Assembly: GCA_021780225.1 (NCBI GenBank)
Contig: JAJXZF010000115.1
Span: 1-52,050 of the forward strand
Length of the DNA: 52,050 nucleotides
Reading direction: 5' to 3'
Source: Deltaproteobacteria bacterium
Lineage (GTDB): Bacteria > Desulfobacterota > Binatia > Binatales > Binataceae
Part shown: piece by piece, positions 24,941 to 33,430 of the stretch
Layout of the letters: each line of letters opens with the position of its first letter
Position numbering within the stretch: the first letter of the stretch is position 1
Translations under genes and position numbers: made by a program
The notes under the pieces: model-generated
Seen by the model: only the letters and a program-made list of their open reading frames with translations
Database searches by the model: none
Told to the model about the DNA's origin: nothing

Positions 24941-25711
24941 TCAGCCCGCCATCGTCAGGCCGCCGCTGATGCTGATTACCTGACCGGTCGCATAATCCGC
25001 ATCCGGGGAGGCGAAGAACGCGACGGCGCCGGCAAGATCTTCCGGCTTGCCGAGGCGGCGCAGCGGGATTCCGCGCTGCATCGCTTCGAGCACTTTCGGC
25101 CGATCTTCCATCACCCCGCGAAGCAGCGCGGTGTCGGTCGGACCGGGGCAAACGACGTTGACGTTGATTTTGTTGCGGGCCAGTTCGCGCGCGAGCGTCT
25201 TCGAAAAGGCGATAATTCCGCCTTTGCATCCCGAATAGACGGCCTCGCCCAGCGATCCCACCCGGCCGGCGTCGGATGCGATCGAGACGATTTTCCCGCC
25301 GCCGTGCCCGATCATGCGAGGAACGGCCGCTTTGCAACAGTTCAGCGGGCCTCTGAAATTGATCGCGACAACCTTGTCCCAGGTCTCCGGCGTGCTTTCG
25401 ATAAAGGGTTCGAGCTTGTCCCATCCGGCGTTGTTGACCAGGATCGCGAGCGGACCGAGTTCGCGTTCGACCTGCGTCACCGCGGCCATGGCGCTATCAA
25501 GGCTGGTAACGTCGAGCCGCACGGCGACCGCGGCGCCTCCGGCTCCTCTGATTTCTTCGGCGGTGCGTTTCGCCACGTCTTCCTGAATATCGCATACGGC
25601 GACCTTCGCGCCCTCGGCCGCGAGCCGGGTCGCGATTGCGCGGCCGATTCCCTGAGCCGCGCCGGTCACGATCGCCGTCTTGTCTTTAAGCCGTGTAATT
25701 CCAGACGCCAT
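24941..25711 (-). CDS. SDR-family dehydrogenase, BadH-like
   Basis: 256 aa classical short-chain dehydrogenase. TGAAQGIG (17-24) binds NAD(P), NNAGWDKLEPF follows, and the catalytic set is Ser in SIASDAGR plus Tyr-x3-Lys in YSGCKGG. NVVCPGPTDTALL and the terminal SGGLTMAG closely resemble BadH, the 2-hydroxycyclohexanecarboxyl-CoA dehydrogenase of anaerobic benzoate / cyclohexanecarboxylate breakdown. It would oxidise a beta-hydroxyacyl-CoA. A divergent enoyl-CoA hydratase gene 240 bases away is consistent with that. FabG-type activity is the alternative. Confidence 0.88.
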   Translation of the reverse strand: MASGITRLKDKTAIVTGAAQGIGRAIATRLAAEGAKVAVCDIQEDVAKRTAEEIRGAGGAAVAVRLDVTSLDSAMAAVTQVERELGPLAILVNNAGWDKLEPFIESTPETWDKVVAINFRGPLNCCKAAVPRMIGHGGGKIVSIASDAGRVGSLGEAVYSGCKGGIIAFSKTLARELARNKINVNVVCPGPTDTALLRGVMEDRPKVLEAMQRGIPLRRLGKPEDLAGAVAFFASPDADYATGQVISISGGLTMAG

Positions 25712-25731
25712 CGAATCTTCGCTCCTGATTG

Positions 25732-25743
25732 GATTAATTAATC
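25732..25743. promoter_or_regulatory. perfect 12-base palindrome upstream of the SDR gene
   Basis: GATTAATTAATC is an exact inverted repeat 20 bases upstream of the SDR start, in the space shared with the divergent enoyl-CoA hydratase gene. It is AT-rich in a GC-rich context, which suits an operator for a small dimeric regulator. No regulator gene is adjacent, so function is a guess. Confidence 0.3.
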
Positions 25744-25951
25744 GCGGTCACACCCTGGCTGCGGAATATCCGAAATCTCCGGCCGCCGTCAATTTGCGCC
25801 GCTGAATCAGGCCGCGTTCCGCACGCCTGATGGCCGCAACCATAGCGCATCGGAGCGCCGATCCGTTAGCGAGTCCGCAGCTTCGTCGTGGTTAACGATG
25901 GCAATCGCGACGGCGCGCGTTATATATCTCGGCTCATCGGGAGGAGGCGCC

Positions 25952-26779
25952 ATGGATTACAGCGATTATCAATTTCTTAAAGTGGAAGTTGCCGAGCGCG
26001 TGGCGACGGTCACGATCAATCGGCCGGATTCGCTCAACGCCGTGAACAGCCGGATGCATCATGAACTGGAGCAGGTCTGGATCGATCTCGCGGCGGATCA
26101 TGCGGTCAATGCGATTATCCTGACCGGAGCGGGACGGGCGTTCTGCGCCGGCGGCGATGTTAAGGGAATGGCTTCCGGAACGCTTGTCGGCGGCGGGCAA
26201 AGCGGCAGCCGGTTCGATCGCGGTCCGATCGGCGCGGCCAACGGACGGCGGCTGGTGGAAAATATCCTCGACGTTGAGCAGCCGATCATCGGCGCCATCA
26301 ACGGCGACGCGGTTGGACTCGGCGCGACGCTCGCGCTGCTGTGCGATATCACGGTGGTTTCCGAAAAAGCGCGTTTCGCCGATACGCACGTGAAGGTTGG
26401 CGTGGTCGCCGGCGACGGCGGCGCGGTTATCTGGCCGGTGCTGATCGGGCCGCATCGCGCGAAAGAATTCCTGATGCGCGGGAATTTCATCAACGGCGCC
26501 GAAGCCGGAAAAATCGGGATGGTCAATTATGCCGTGCCGGCTGAGCAGGTGATGGCGAAGGCGCGAGAGCTGGCGCAGGAACTGGCCGACGGTCCGACTT
26601 GGGCGATTCGCTGGAGCAAGCTGTCGGTCAACAAGTGGCTCAAGCAGCAGGCGAACCTGATCATGGACGCGTCGCTCGCGTACGAGATGATGACCTTCAA
26701 GACCGGCGATCACAAAGAGGCGGTCAAGGCTTTCGTCGAAAAGCGCAAACCGGATTTCGTTCGTTCCGGCGGCGAATAA
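25952..26779 (+). CDS. enoyl-CoA hydratase/isomerase family protein
   Basis: 275 aa from the ATG at 25952, preceded by GGGAGGAGG. VATVTINRPDSLNAVNS, GAGRAFCAGGDVKGM (first oxyanion-hole block) and INGDAVGLGATLALLCDITV (second block) place it in the crotonase superfamily. The usual pair of catalytic Glu residues is not complete: FADTHVKVGVVAGDGG has Asp where many hydratases have Glu, so hydratase, isomerase or another CoA chemistry is open. It probably acts in beta-oxidation-like degradation with the divergent BadH-like SDR. Its stop abuts the stop of the AlkA-like gene with no gap. Confidence 0.88.
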   Translation: MDYSDYQFLKVEVAERVATVTINRPDSLNAVNSRMHHELEQVWIDLAADHAVNAIILTGAGRAFCAGGDVKGMASGTLVGGGQSGSRFDRGPIGAANGRRLVENILDVEQPIIGAINGDAVGLGATLALLCDITVVSEKARFADTHVKVGVVAGDGGAVIWPVLIGPHRAKEFLMRGNFINGAEAGKIGMVNYAVPAEQVMAKARELAQELADGPTWAIRWSKLSVNKWLKQQANLIMDASLAYEMMTFKTGDHKEAVKAFVEKRKPDFVRSGGE

Positions 26780-27736
26780 TCAGACGTCGGCGGGCGCATG
26801 ACGGGATGCGCCCGCCTGCGCGGCGAGGCTCGCAAGGCGTTTTTCCGCGAGCGCATGCAGCATCAGCGCCTGCGCCACGGCGGCCGACTCGCCCCAATGA
26901 GCAGTGGCGCGCCGGGTCTCCGCTTCGGACGGCCGCGCACCGCCCATGTATCCGATCCCGATCGCTTTGCGCATGCCGAGGTCGCCGGCTACGACGCGCG
27001 GACGGCCCAGCGAACGCGCCAAAATCCATTCCGCCGTCCACAAACCGATTCCGCGAATCGCAGACAGCCGGGCGATTACGTCGTCATCGGCGGCGTTCGC
27101 CAGCATCTCCATCGTCAGATTGCCGCTCGCAATCATCCGCGCGATATTCACGAGGTACTCGGCTTTGCGGCTGGTTAATTGCAGCGCGCGGATTTTTGCC
27201 GGGTCAAGCTCGGCGATGCGGTCGGGAGCGAGGCTGTAAACTTCCGCGCCGCCGACCCGGTGAAGCTCTCCAAACGTCTCGGCCAGGCGTCGGCGGCAGG
27301 TCGCCGCCCAACGCAGATTCACCTGCTGGGTCGTCACGCATCGGATTAGCGCCCCGAACAGATTGGACTGCCGAACCGATCGAACGCCGGGGTATGCGCG
27401 TTCCAGCGCATCGACGAGCGGATCGCGTCTCCGCAATTCACGATATTCGCCGGGCGGCTTGACGAACATCGCGCGCACCACCGGTTCAACGACTTCGCGA
27501 TCGCGCGGACGTTCCAGAACGACATGCGCGGCGAGTCCGTCCCGGCGATTTTCAAAAGAGGTCGTGAAGGCGACCGGCTTGCGGTCCGCCAATACCGTGC
27601 GGACATACACGCGGCCGTCCCACCGATCGAGCAGGTCATCGCCCGTGCGCCGGAACATTTCGAGCGACCCGGCCGGATCGATCGGATGCGGCAGGTCAAC
27701 GAGAAATTCACTCCGTTTGCTTGACGGCGCGCGCAA
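26780..27736 (-). CDS. AlkA-like DNA-3-methyladenine glycosylase (HhH-GPD)
   Basis: 318 aa, apparently with a TTG start at 27736; no ATG lies before the conserved region begins. The C-terminal half holds the HhH-GPD domain: LSAIRGIGLWTAEWILARSLGR is the helix-hairpin-helix and VVAGDLGMRKA supplies the catalytic Asp. SNLFGALIRCVTTQQVNLRWA is typical of the preceding helices. It excises alkylated bases from DNA. It starts 8 bases after the PEP mutase-like gene, so the two share a transcript, although their roles do not obviously connect. Confidence 0.85.
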   Translation of the reverse strand: MRAPSSKRSEFLVDLPHPIDPAGSLEMFRRTGDDLLDRWDGRVYVRTVLADRKPVAFTTSFENRRDGLAAHVVLERPRDREVVEPVVRAMFVKPPGEYRELRRRDPLVDALERAYPGVRSVRQSNLFGALIRCVTTQQVNLRWAATCRRRLAETFGELHRVGGAEVYSLAPDRIAELDPAKIRALQLTSRKAEYLVNIARMIASGNLTMEMLANAADDDVIARLSAIRGIGLWTAEWILARSLGRPRVVAGDLGMRKAIGIGYMGGARPSEAETRRATAHWGESAAVAQALMLHALAEKRLASLAAQAGASRHAPADV

Positions 27737-27744
27737 GCGATCGC

Positions 27745-28590
27745 TCAGCCGCGGCGCGCCATCAGCGCGTTGGCGTTGGAATGCGGAATCGTGTCGCCGC
27801 CGTAAATGCCGAAATCGCCGTTTTCGAGCAAATCCTGCGCGGCTTTCCGAATTGCGGTCATCGCGAGCCGCGTCGGACCTGACGCCGTGCTGACTCGGGC
27901 GACTCCGAGGCGTTGTAATTCCGCAACCGGCGGCGTCCCCGGCAATCCCATCACGTTCAAGGGGCCTTTAACCGCCCGCACCAGCCGGCCGATTGTCTCA
28001 GCGTCGAAATAACCCATCGCATAGAGACAATCGGCGCCGGCCTCGCGATAGGCGTTGAGCCGCCGCGCCGCCTCATCGAAGCGGCCGGATTTCTCTCCGA
28101 TGCCGAGCAAAAAAACGTCGGTCCGCGCGTTGATTACGATCGGAACGCTGGCGGCCCGCGCCGCCTCGCGCGCCGCGCCGATCCGCGCGACGGCCTGCGG
28201 CAGATCGTAGAGCGTGCGCCCCGCGCCTTGCACCGTGTCTTCGAGGTTGACGCCGACCGCGCCCGCCTGAATCGTCCGCCGCACGGTTTCCGCAACGTCG
28301 CTCGCCGCCGCGCCGAATCCCGATTCGATATCCGCCGTGACCGGAATCGCGACGGAGTCCGAGATTCGGCGGATCGCCGCGATCATTTCGTCGCGCGGCG
28401 CCAACTCGCCGTCCGGCCAGCCGAGCGAATACGACACGCCGGCGCTGGTGGTCGCGACGACCGCGAATCCGGCGGCTTCAAAGATTCTCGCGCTCATCGC
28501 GTCCCATGCGTTCGGAAGCAGCAGGATTTTGCCGTTGCGATGCATCCGGCGGAATGTTTCGGCTTGCTCTCGCTGGGCATCGCTATTCAT
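27745..28590 (-). CDS. isocitrate lyase / PEP mutase family protein
   Basis: 281 aa from the ATG at 28590, preceded by GAGGAGG. LLLPNAWDAMSARIFEAAGF, ATTSAGVSYSLGWPDGE, PVTADIESGFG (Asp87, Glu89) and GVNLEDTV (Glu117) are the metal-binding and substrate blocks of the phosphoenolpyruvate mutase/isocitrate lyase superfamily. The short (about 280 residues) form includes oxaloacetate hydrolases, 2-methylisocitrate lyases and carboxyvinyl-phosphonate mutases; the KKCGH-type lyase motif is not present, so true isocitrate lyase activity is unlikely. Substrate unknown. It is followed by the alkA-like gene in the same orientation. Confidence 0.85.
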   Translation of the reverse strand: MNSDAQREQAETFRRMHRNGKILLLPNAWDAMSARIFEAAGFAVVATTSAGVSYSLGWPDGELAPRDEMIAAIRRISDSVAIPVTADIESGFGAAASDVAETVRRTIQAGAVGVNLEDTVQGAGRTLYDLPQAVARIGAAREAARAASVPIVINARTDVFLLGIGEKSGRFDEAARRLNAYREAGADCLYAMGYFDAETIGRLVRAVKGPLNVMGLPGTPPVAELQRLGVARVSTASGPTRLAMTAIRKAAQDLLENGDFGIYGGDTIPHSNANALMARRG

Positions 28591-28735
28591 CGTCGATGGT
28601 CCTCCTCTTTCGTAGCGTTCGACGGAGCCGGAATGGCGGATGTGTGACGTAATTCTTCGGACGGTTGCGCTGCCGTTGACGCGAATCATACGGCAGTCCT
28701 AAGCTCCGAGACAAAACCGATCGAGGGAAACCGCC

Positions 28736-29191
28736 ATGACCAACAGCGAACTCGAAAAAATGGTCACGCAACTTGCCGATATCGAAGCGATCAAGCAGCT
28801 TAAGGCGCTTTATTGCGAAATCTGCGATGACGATCATAATCCCGATCGCATCACCACGATCTTCGCCGAGGACGGCGTCTGGGAAGGCGGCGATTTCGGC
28901 AAAGCTCAGGGCCACGCCGCGATTCGAGAGCTGTTCAAGGGATTTCAGAAGCTAATCAGCTTTTCGCAGCATAACGTCTTCAATCCGCGCATCACGATCA
29001 ACGGCGATCGCGCGACCGGTTCGTGGTATCTGCTCGGACCGTTCACTTTCCGGGCTGACCATAAGGCGCGATGGATCGCATGCCGCTACGACGACGATTA
29101 CGTGAAGGTGAATGGCGTCTGGAAGTACCAGCACTTGCGCGCGAACATCCGGATCGCCGCGCATTACGACAAGGGATGGGCGGCGGCGTGA
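28736..29191 (+). CDS. SnoaL/NTF2-like protein
   Basis: 151 aa, with GAGGGAAACC before the ATG. ADIEAIKQLKALYCEICDDDHNPDRITTIFAEDGVWEGG and GHAAIRELFKGF are the start of the cone-shaped alpha+beta fold, followed by HNVFNPRITINGDRATGSWYLLGP. The SnoaL-like group includes cyclases, dehydratases and isomerases as well as non-catalytic proteins. It often stands beside LLM and SDR genes in degradation clusters. No catalytic set can be assigned. Confidence 0.8.
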   Translation: MTNSELEKMVTQLADIEAIKQLKALYCEICDDDHNPDRITTIFAEDGVWEGGDFGKAQGHAAIRELFKGFQKLISFSQHNVFNPRITINGDRATGSWYLLGPFTFRADHKARWIACRYDDDYVKVNGVWKYQHLRANIRIAAHYDKGWAAA

Positions 29192-29275
29192 TGAATTTCC
29201 GGATCGCCGGCGGACTCGGCCGGCGATCCAGAAAGTGACGGAAGTTTTTTCGTCGAGTTGGAAGTTCGATCTCGT

Positions 29276-30604
29276 CTAAAACTCCAGGTGCGCGAGGGGG
29301 CCGCGATCGGCCACCGGCTCGCGCTTCACGCCGGGCGCGAGCTTCACCGATCCGGGTTGGCGTTCGAACGGGTCCAGGATGCCGATCGCTCTGGCGTGTT
29401 CCTTGAGCGCGGGGATCACTTCTTCGCCAAACAACCGCATGCTGGTCCGACGCTGGTCGTTCGTCGCCGGGCCTTGCAAGCTCAGGATTATGAAGATTCC
29501 GGTGCGCAGCACGCTGAGGATGGTTTTGAGCTTCGGGATGACCGTCTTCGGCGTGCCGACGATTACCTGCAAATTCTTTTCGCCGCGCAACAAGGCCGCA
29601 TGCAGCTTGCGCCGGATCTCGGCGTAGTCGATATCGCCGGTCGCGGCGTCCTGCAACTGCTGCTTCATCTTTTCGCCGCTCAGCCCCAGCCAGGCGCTGG
29701 TCTGCTGCTTCGCCAGCACGCGAATCGCGGCCTTGGAGTTGTAGCCGGGCGGCATCGTGTACTGCGCTGCGGAAAAGGCGTTCTGTCCGCCTCCGTACAC
29801 GAATCCGGCGGCGGCTTCCTGCGCCTTTTCCTCGGTTTCGGCGACCGCGGTCGCAACCATGTAGCCGAAATTTTCCGGACCTGCCTGGTAGCCGTGTTTC
29901 GCCGCTTCGTCCGCGTAAAAATCCCAAAGGTCACAGGTCGGCGCCAACTGCGTGCCGAGACCGATATACGGGTAGCTGTGCGCGGCGCACCATTCGACCG
30001 TCTCGGGACTGAGAGTGCCCGGAATCCACATCGGCGGATGAGGCCGCTGGTAGGGCAGGGCCCACGGATTCACATGCCGATAATGGAAATGCTTTCCTTC
30101 GTAGCGCCACGGTCCGGGACGGGTCCAGGCCTGCACTATGAAATCGTGGGCTTCGTTGAACAGCTCGCGGTTGTAGGCCGGATTCGCGTTATTGAAGATT
30201 TGCTCGGAACCGGCGCCGCGAACCCATCCGGTAACCAGCCGGCCGCGCGATATCAGATCGATTTCGGCCAGCTCTTCAGCCATCCGCAACGGATGCTTGA
30301 TCACCGGAAGGGGATTTCCGATCAGCACCAGACGCGCTCGCTTGGTGCGATAGGCCAGCACCGCGGCCTCGACGTTCATTACCGATCCCATGCAGATCGG
30401 GTTGCCGTGATGCTCGTTCAGGGCTAGCACGTCGAAGCCGAGGTCTTCGGCGTAGCAATACTCGTCAAGGTAATAGTTGTAGTCCTCGGACGCTTTTTCG
30501 CGGTCGTAGTATTTGTTTGAAACGGCGAAAAAGGCCTGATTTCTCAGAAGCTCTTCTTCGGGTAGCCAGCGGTACGGGCGCTCGGTGAAATATCCGATCT
30601 GCAT
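29276..30604 (-). CDS. LLM class flavin-dependent oxidoreductase, long form
   Basis: 442 aa, the longest of the three LLM proteins here. AEDLGFDVLALNEHHGNP, ARLVLIGNPLPVIKHPLRMAEELAEIDLISRGRLVTGWVRG and PYQRPHPPMWIPGTLSPETVEWCA are the luciferase-like core. It has an extension of about 80 residues after the usual end of the barrel. NEHH supplies the conserved His pair. FMN is the more likely cofactor. No ribosome-binding site is strong at the ATG. It is convergent with the SnoaL-like gene and divergent from the MBL gene. Substrate unknown. Confidence 0.85.
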   Translation of the reverse strand: MQIGYFTERPYRWLPEEELLRNQAFFAVSNKYYDREKASEDYNYYLDEYCYAEDLGFDVLALNEHHGNPICMGSVMNVEAAVLAYRTKRARLVLIGNPLPVIKHPLRMAEELAEIDLISRGRLVTGWVRGAGSEQIFNNANPAYNRELFNEAHDFIVQAWTRPGPWRYEGKHFHYRHVNPWALPYQRPHPPMWIPGTLSPETVEWCAAHSYPYIGLGTQLAPTCDLWDFYADEAAKHGYQAGPENFGYMVATAVAETEEKAQEAAAGFVYGGGQNAFSAAQYTMPPGYNSKAAIRVLAKQQTSAWLGLSGEKMKQQLQDAATGDIDYAEIRRKLHAALLRGEKNLQVIVGTPKTVIPKLKTILSVLRTGIFIILSLQGPATNDQRRTSMRLFGEEVIPALKEHARAIGILDPFERQPGSVKLAPGVKREPVADRGPLAHLEF

Positions 30605-30801
30605 TGCGAAAACTTAACGTTTTCCAGCCCGCCTTCGCAAACGATTCGCGAAGAACCCCACCGGTCACGTTTCCGCGCCGCTTTTCCGCTTAAGCAACGC
30701 CGTGAAAGCACGGATTCTCGAATGATTTGCCGACGGCGCTTGCGGCTACCATCGCATCTGCTCTACGGTTCGGCTGAGCGTAGGTTCAACTGGTAAAAGC
30801 G

Positions 30802-31788
30802 ATGACCAACACGATCAGCCCTGCCTTGCTGGACAAAATCGAGATTCAGGTTCTTGTCGATAACGCCACCGACAGCCTGTCGAGCATCCCGGCGCATGCG
30901 GAATCGGAATTCGCCTATCTTGACCGGCACGGGATGAACGAGCTTTCGGGCGACGCTTTATGCTGCGCCTGTCACGGCTTTTCGCTCTTGATTACCGCGA
31001 CGTGCGGCGAGCGGAAACATGCCGTTCTTTTCGATAGCGGCCCCGAGGAGTACGCCTTCGAGCGCAATGCGAACCGCTTGAGCCTCGACCTTGGAATTGT
31101 CGAGAGCGTCGTGTTGTCTCACGGCCATTGGGACCATTCCGGCGGGATGCTCAAAGCGGTCGATATGGTGCGCGCGAAGAACGGCGGCCGCACGGTTCCC
31201 TATTATGCGCATCCGGGAATGTTTCGATCGCGAGCGCGCCGCCTGCCCAGTGGAGAGTTCCGGCCGATGAGGGATGTTCCTTCGGTGGAAGCGTTGACGG
31301 CGCGCGGCGCCGAAGTCATCGCGACGCGGGAAGCGCGAGCATTGTTCGACGGCATGTTCGTGATTAGCGGAGAGATTCCGCGGGTCACGCCGTTCGAGCG
31401 TGGGTTGCCCGGCCATTTTCAAAAATCCGACGACGGGAGCTGGGTTCCCGATCCGTTGATAATCGACGAACGATTTCTGATGGTGAACGTGAGGGGCAAG
31501 GGGCTCGTCGTATTTACGGCCTGTTCGCACGCCGGCGTCGTGAATGTGCTGAAACACGCCCGCAGCCTTGCGGGAAACGCCGCGATTCACGCGGTGATCG
31601 GCGGATTCCATCTGGCAGGCCCGAATCAGAAGATTATTCCGGAGACCGTCGAAGCTCTGCTCGAATTGCAGCCTCGCGTGATCGCGGCCGGCCACTGCAC
31701 CGGATGGCGCGCAATCGTCGCGCTGGCAAACGCCTGCGGCGACGGCGTGCTGGATCCTTCCGTGGTCGGCAAACGTTATACGTTCTGA
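30802..31788 (+). CDS. MBL-fold metallohydrolase, COG1237-like
   Basis: 328 aa. The metal motif is SHGHWDHSGG (His107, His109, Asp111, His112), with further ligands in TACSHAGVVN, GGFHLAG and AAGHCTGW. This pattern and length match the 7,8-dihydropterin-6-yl-methyl-4-(beta-D-ribofuranosyl)aminobenzene 5'-phosphate synthase-like group (COG1237), whose bacterial members have mostly unproven roles. It is a cytoplasmic enzyme with no signal peptide. An insert with two cysteines (LCCACHGF, 53-60) precedes the metal motif. It is probably monocistronic. Confidence 0.82.
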   Translation: MTNTISPALLDKIEIQVLVDNATDSLSSIPAHAESEFAYLDRHGMNELSGDALCCACHGFSLLITATCGERKHAVLFDSGPEEYAFERNANRLSLDLGIVESVVLSHGHWDHSGGMLKAVDMVRAKNGGRTVPYYAHPGMFRSRARRLPSGEFRPMRDVPSVEALTARGAEVIATREARALFDGMFVISGEIPRVTPFERGLPGHFQKSDDGSWVPDPLIIDERFLMVNVRGKGLVVFTACSHAGVVNVLKHARSLAGNAAIHAVIGGFHLAGPNQKIIPETVEALLELQPRVIAAGHCTGWRAIVALANACGDGVLDPSVVGKRYTF

Positions 31789-31984
31789 ACTGCTCGCGGC
31801 GCATCCGGGCGATGGACGAATCGCCGCCGATCAAAACTGGCCGAGCCGCTTGCCAGTCGCATGCGGGTCGCTGGATTTGGTCGCTCACGATCCGCCAAAG
31901 TCATTGTTTGGGTTGAGCGCGCTGTAGCTGGCGACTCGGCGTATCCAGCGAAACGAACGCGGCGGTGGCGAATCGAGGAGTCTA

Positions 31985-33295
31985 ATGAAAACGAAAGACC
32001 GACAGGACGCGGACCGCAATCTGGTCAAAGAATTAATGCAATTCCCGTTGCTGGGAGCGATCTTCGGCCGGCGCGCGCGGCGCTTTGGCATGGGTATGAC
32101 GATTCCTGACGGGCCGCTCGCTTATGAATCGAAGCTCGACCCGGTTCCGCTCAACGATCTCGAGCGGGCGTTGCTGGTGCTTTGCGGCGCCGGAATCAAC
32201 GGTTGGAACACCGGGATGGAGCATACCGCGGCGGGGCTGCCCGACACCGGGTGCAACTATCCGATACGTCTGTTGGGCCGCACCTACCCCAGCGGCGCCG
32301 GAATCTATGCTACGGAACTGATCTTCACGGACGATAGCGGGACCTACCTCACGCGGTTTCGCGGTCTTGATCCGCAAGCGTTCAACCGATTGGGAGACGG
32401 CGAGCCGGAGCGGCTAATCGATTTCGTCCGGCGGAATTGCGTCAAGCTTGCCGACGGCCGCGTCGAGGCGCCGGTGCGTATTCCCCATATCAGCGCCCAC
32501 AATCTGTGGAACGCAAACAAGCCCGGAACTACCGTCTTTGCGCCGGTAATCGATCTGTCCGAGCAGATGTTCGATCTTTTGGCGGTTTACATGGGGATGG
32601 GTTTCACGCCCTACGATCCCAAATTCGACAGAATCTGCGGCGACCTCCGGCCCTGGATCGAGCGCGGACTGATAGATCCGGCAAAGCGATTTTCGATGGT
32701 CGATTTTGACCAGTACTGTCTGGCGACCGGAGCGATGGAGCTGTCGCTGGTCTGCCACAATATGACCTTGATGCTGCAGGCCATGGGACTCGGCGGATGG
32801 CTCTTCACGGGAATCAATCCGCCCAGCCTGATGGGGGCGTTCGCGCCTGAAGGAATCAAAGGCCTGGGCTTCCGCTTTGCGCGCGGAGGCGCGCTGCCGG
32901 CGCCGAATCCGATCGGAATCGATGGACAGTTTGAAGGCCTGTGCCCACCCTATTGCGCCGATATGAGGGAAGCGGCCGTCCGGTTCAGCGATCGGAAGTT
33001 CGGACCCGGCGGCGCCTTCGATCCGGCGCAGCCCGGACCGTTTCGAGATAACGCCGCGGTCAAAGCAAGAGTCGAGCGCTATACGCCGGAATTTATCGAG
33101 ATGCTGGGCGAAACCGCGCAATATCTGTATGACGCTTACGGACGATTCCCGGCGACCATTCCGACCTTCTATATGCGCGTCTACACGCAGGCGCATCACC
33201 TTGATCAGGGCTTCTACGACCAGCACTTTGGCCCGGACTTTTACCTGGACAGCCATCGCAACCACATGAGCAAGTGGCATTCCGGCGAACGTTAG
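31985..33295 (+). CDS. protein of unknown function, 436 aa
   Basis: GAGGAGTCTA before the ATG gives a good start. I do not recognise the family. The chain is soluble with no signal peptide. The N-terminus has RRARRFGMGMTIPDGPLAYESK and ERALLVLCGAGINGWNTGMEH, faintly like the N-terminal RRSxR-type segment and helix of nitroreductases, so a flavin-binding fold is one possibility. The middle has TGINPPSLMGAF and GLGFRFARGG. The C-terminus is rich in His, Tyr and Phe (TQAHHLDQGFYDQHFGPDFY, then HRNHMSKWH), which could bind metal. It precedes the oxalate genes by about 135 bases on the same strand. Confidence 0.75.
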   Translation: MKTKDRQDADRNLVKELMQFPLLGAIFGRRARRFGMGMTIPDGPLAYESKLDPVPLNDLERALLVLCGAGINGWNTGMEHTAAGLPDTGCNYPIRLLGRTYPSGAGIYATELIFTDDSGTYLTRFRGLDPQAFNRLGDGEPERLIDFVRRNCVKLADGRVEAPVRIPHISAHNLWNANKPGTTVFAPVIDLSEQMFDLLAVYMGMGFTPYDPKFDRICGDLRPWIERGLIDPAKRFSMVDFDQYCLATGAMELSLVCHNMTLMLQAMGLGGWLFTGINPPSLMGAFAPEGIKGLGFRFARGGALPAPNPIGIDGQFEGLCPPYCADMREAAVRFSDRKFGPGGAFDPAQPGPFRDNAAVKARVERYTPEFIEMLGETAQYLYDAYGRFPATIPTFYMRVYTQAHHLDQGFYDQHFGPDFYLDSHRNHMSKWHSGER

Positions 33296-33397
33296 GCGCG
33301 ATTTTTTCCTTCGCCGCTCGGCCGGCGCTTTTCCGTGCGGCGGATTCATTCAGCCGCTCGCGGGGCGTGTATCTTTCGCATGGATTTATTGACGGCT

Positions 33398-33418
33398 ATC
33401 GGCTAATGCTAAGCCGAT
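33398..33418. promoter_or_regulatory. inverted repeat upstream of the oxalate-CoA ligase gene
   Basis: ATCGGCT (33398-33404) and AGCCGAT (33412-33418) are exact 7-base inverted repeats around a 7-base spacer. They end directly before the TTG at 33419 and 12 bases before the ATG at 33431. They could be an operator or a hairpin affecting start-codon access. Weak evidence. Confidence 0.3.
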
Positions 33419-33430
33419 TTGAGCGTCAAT

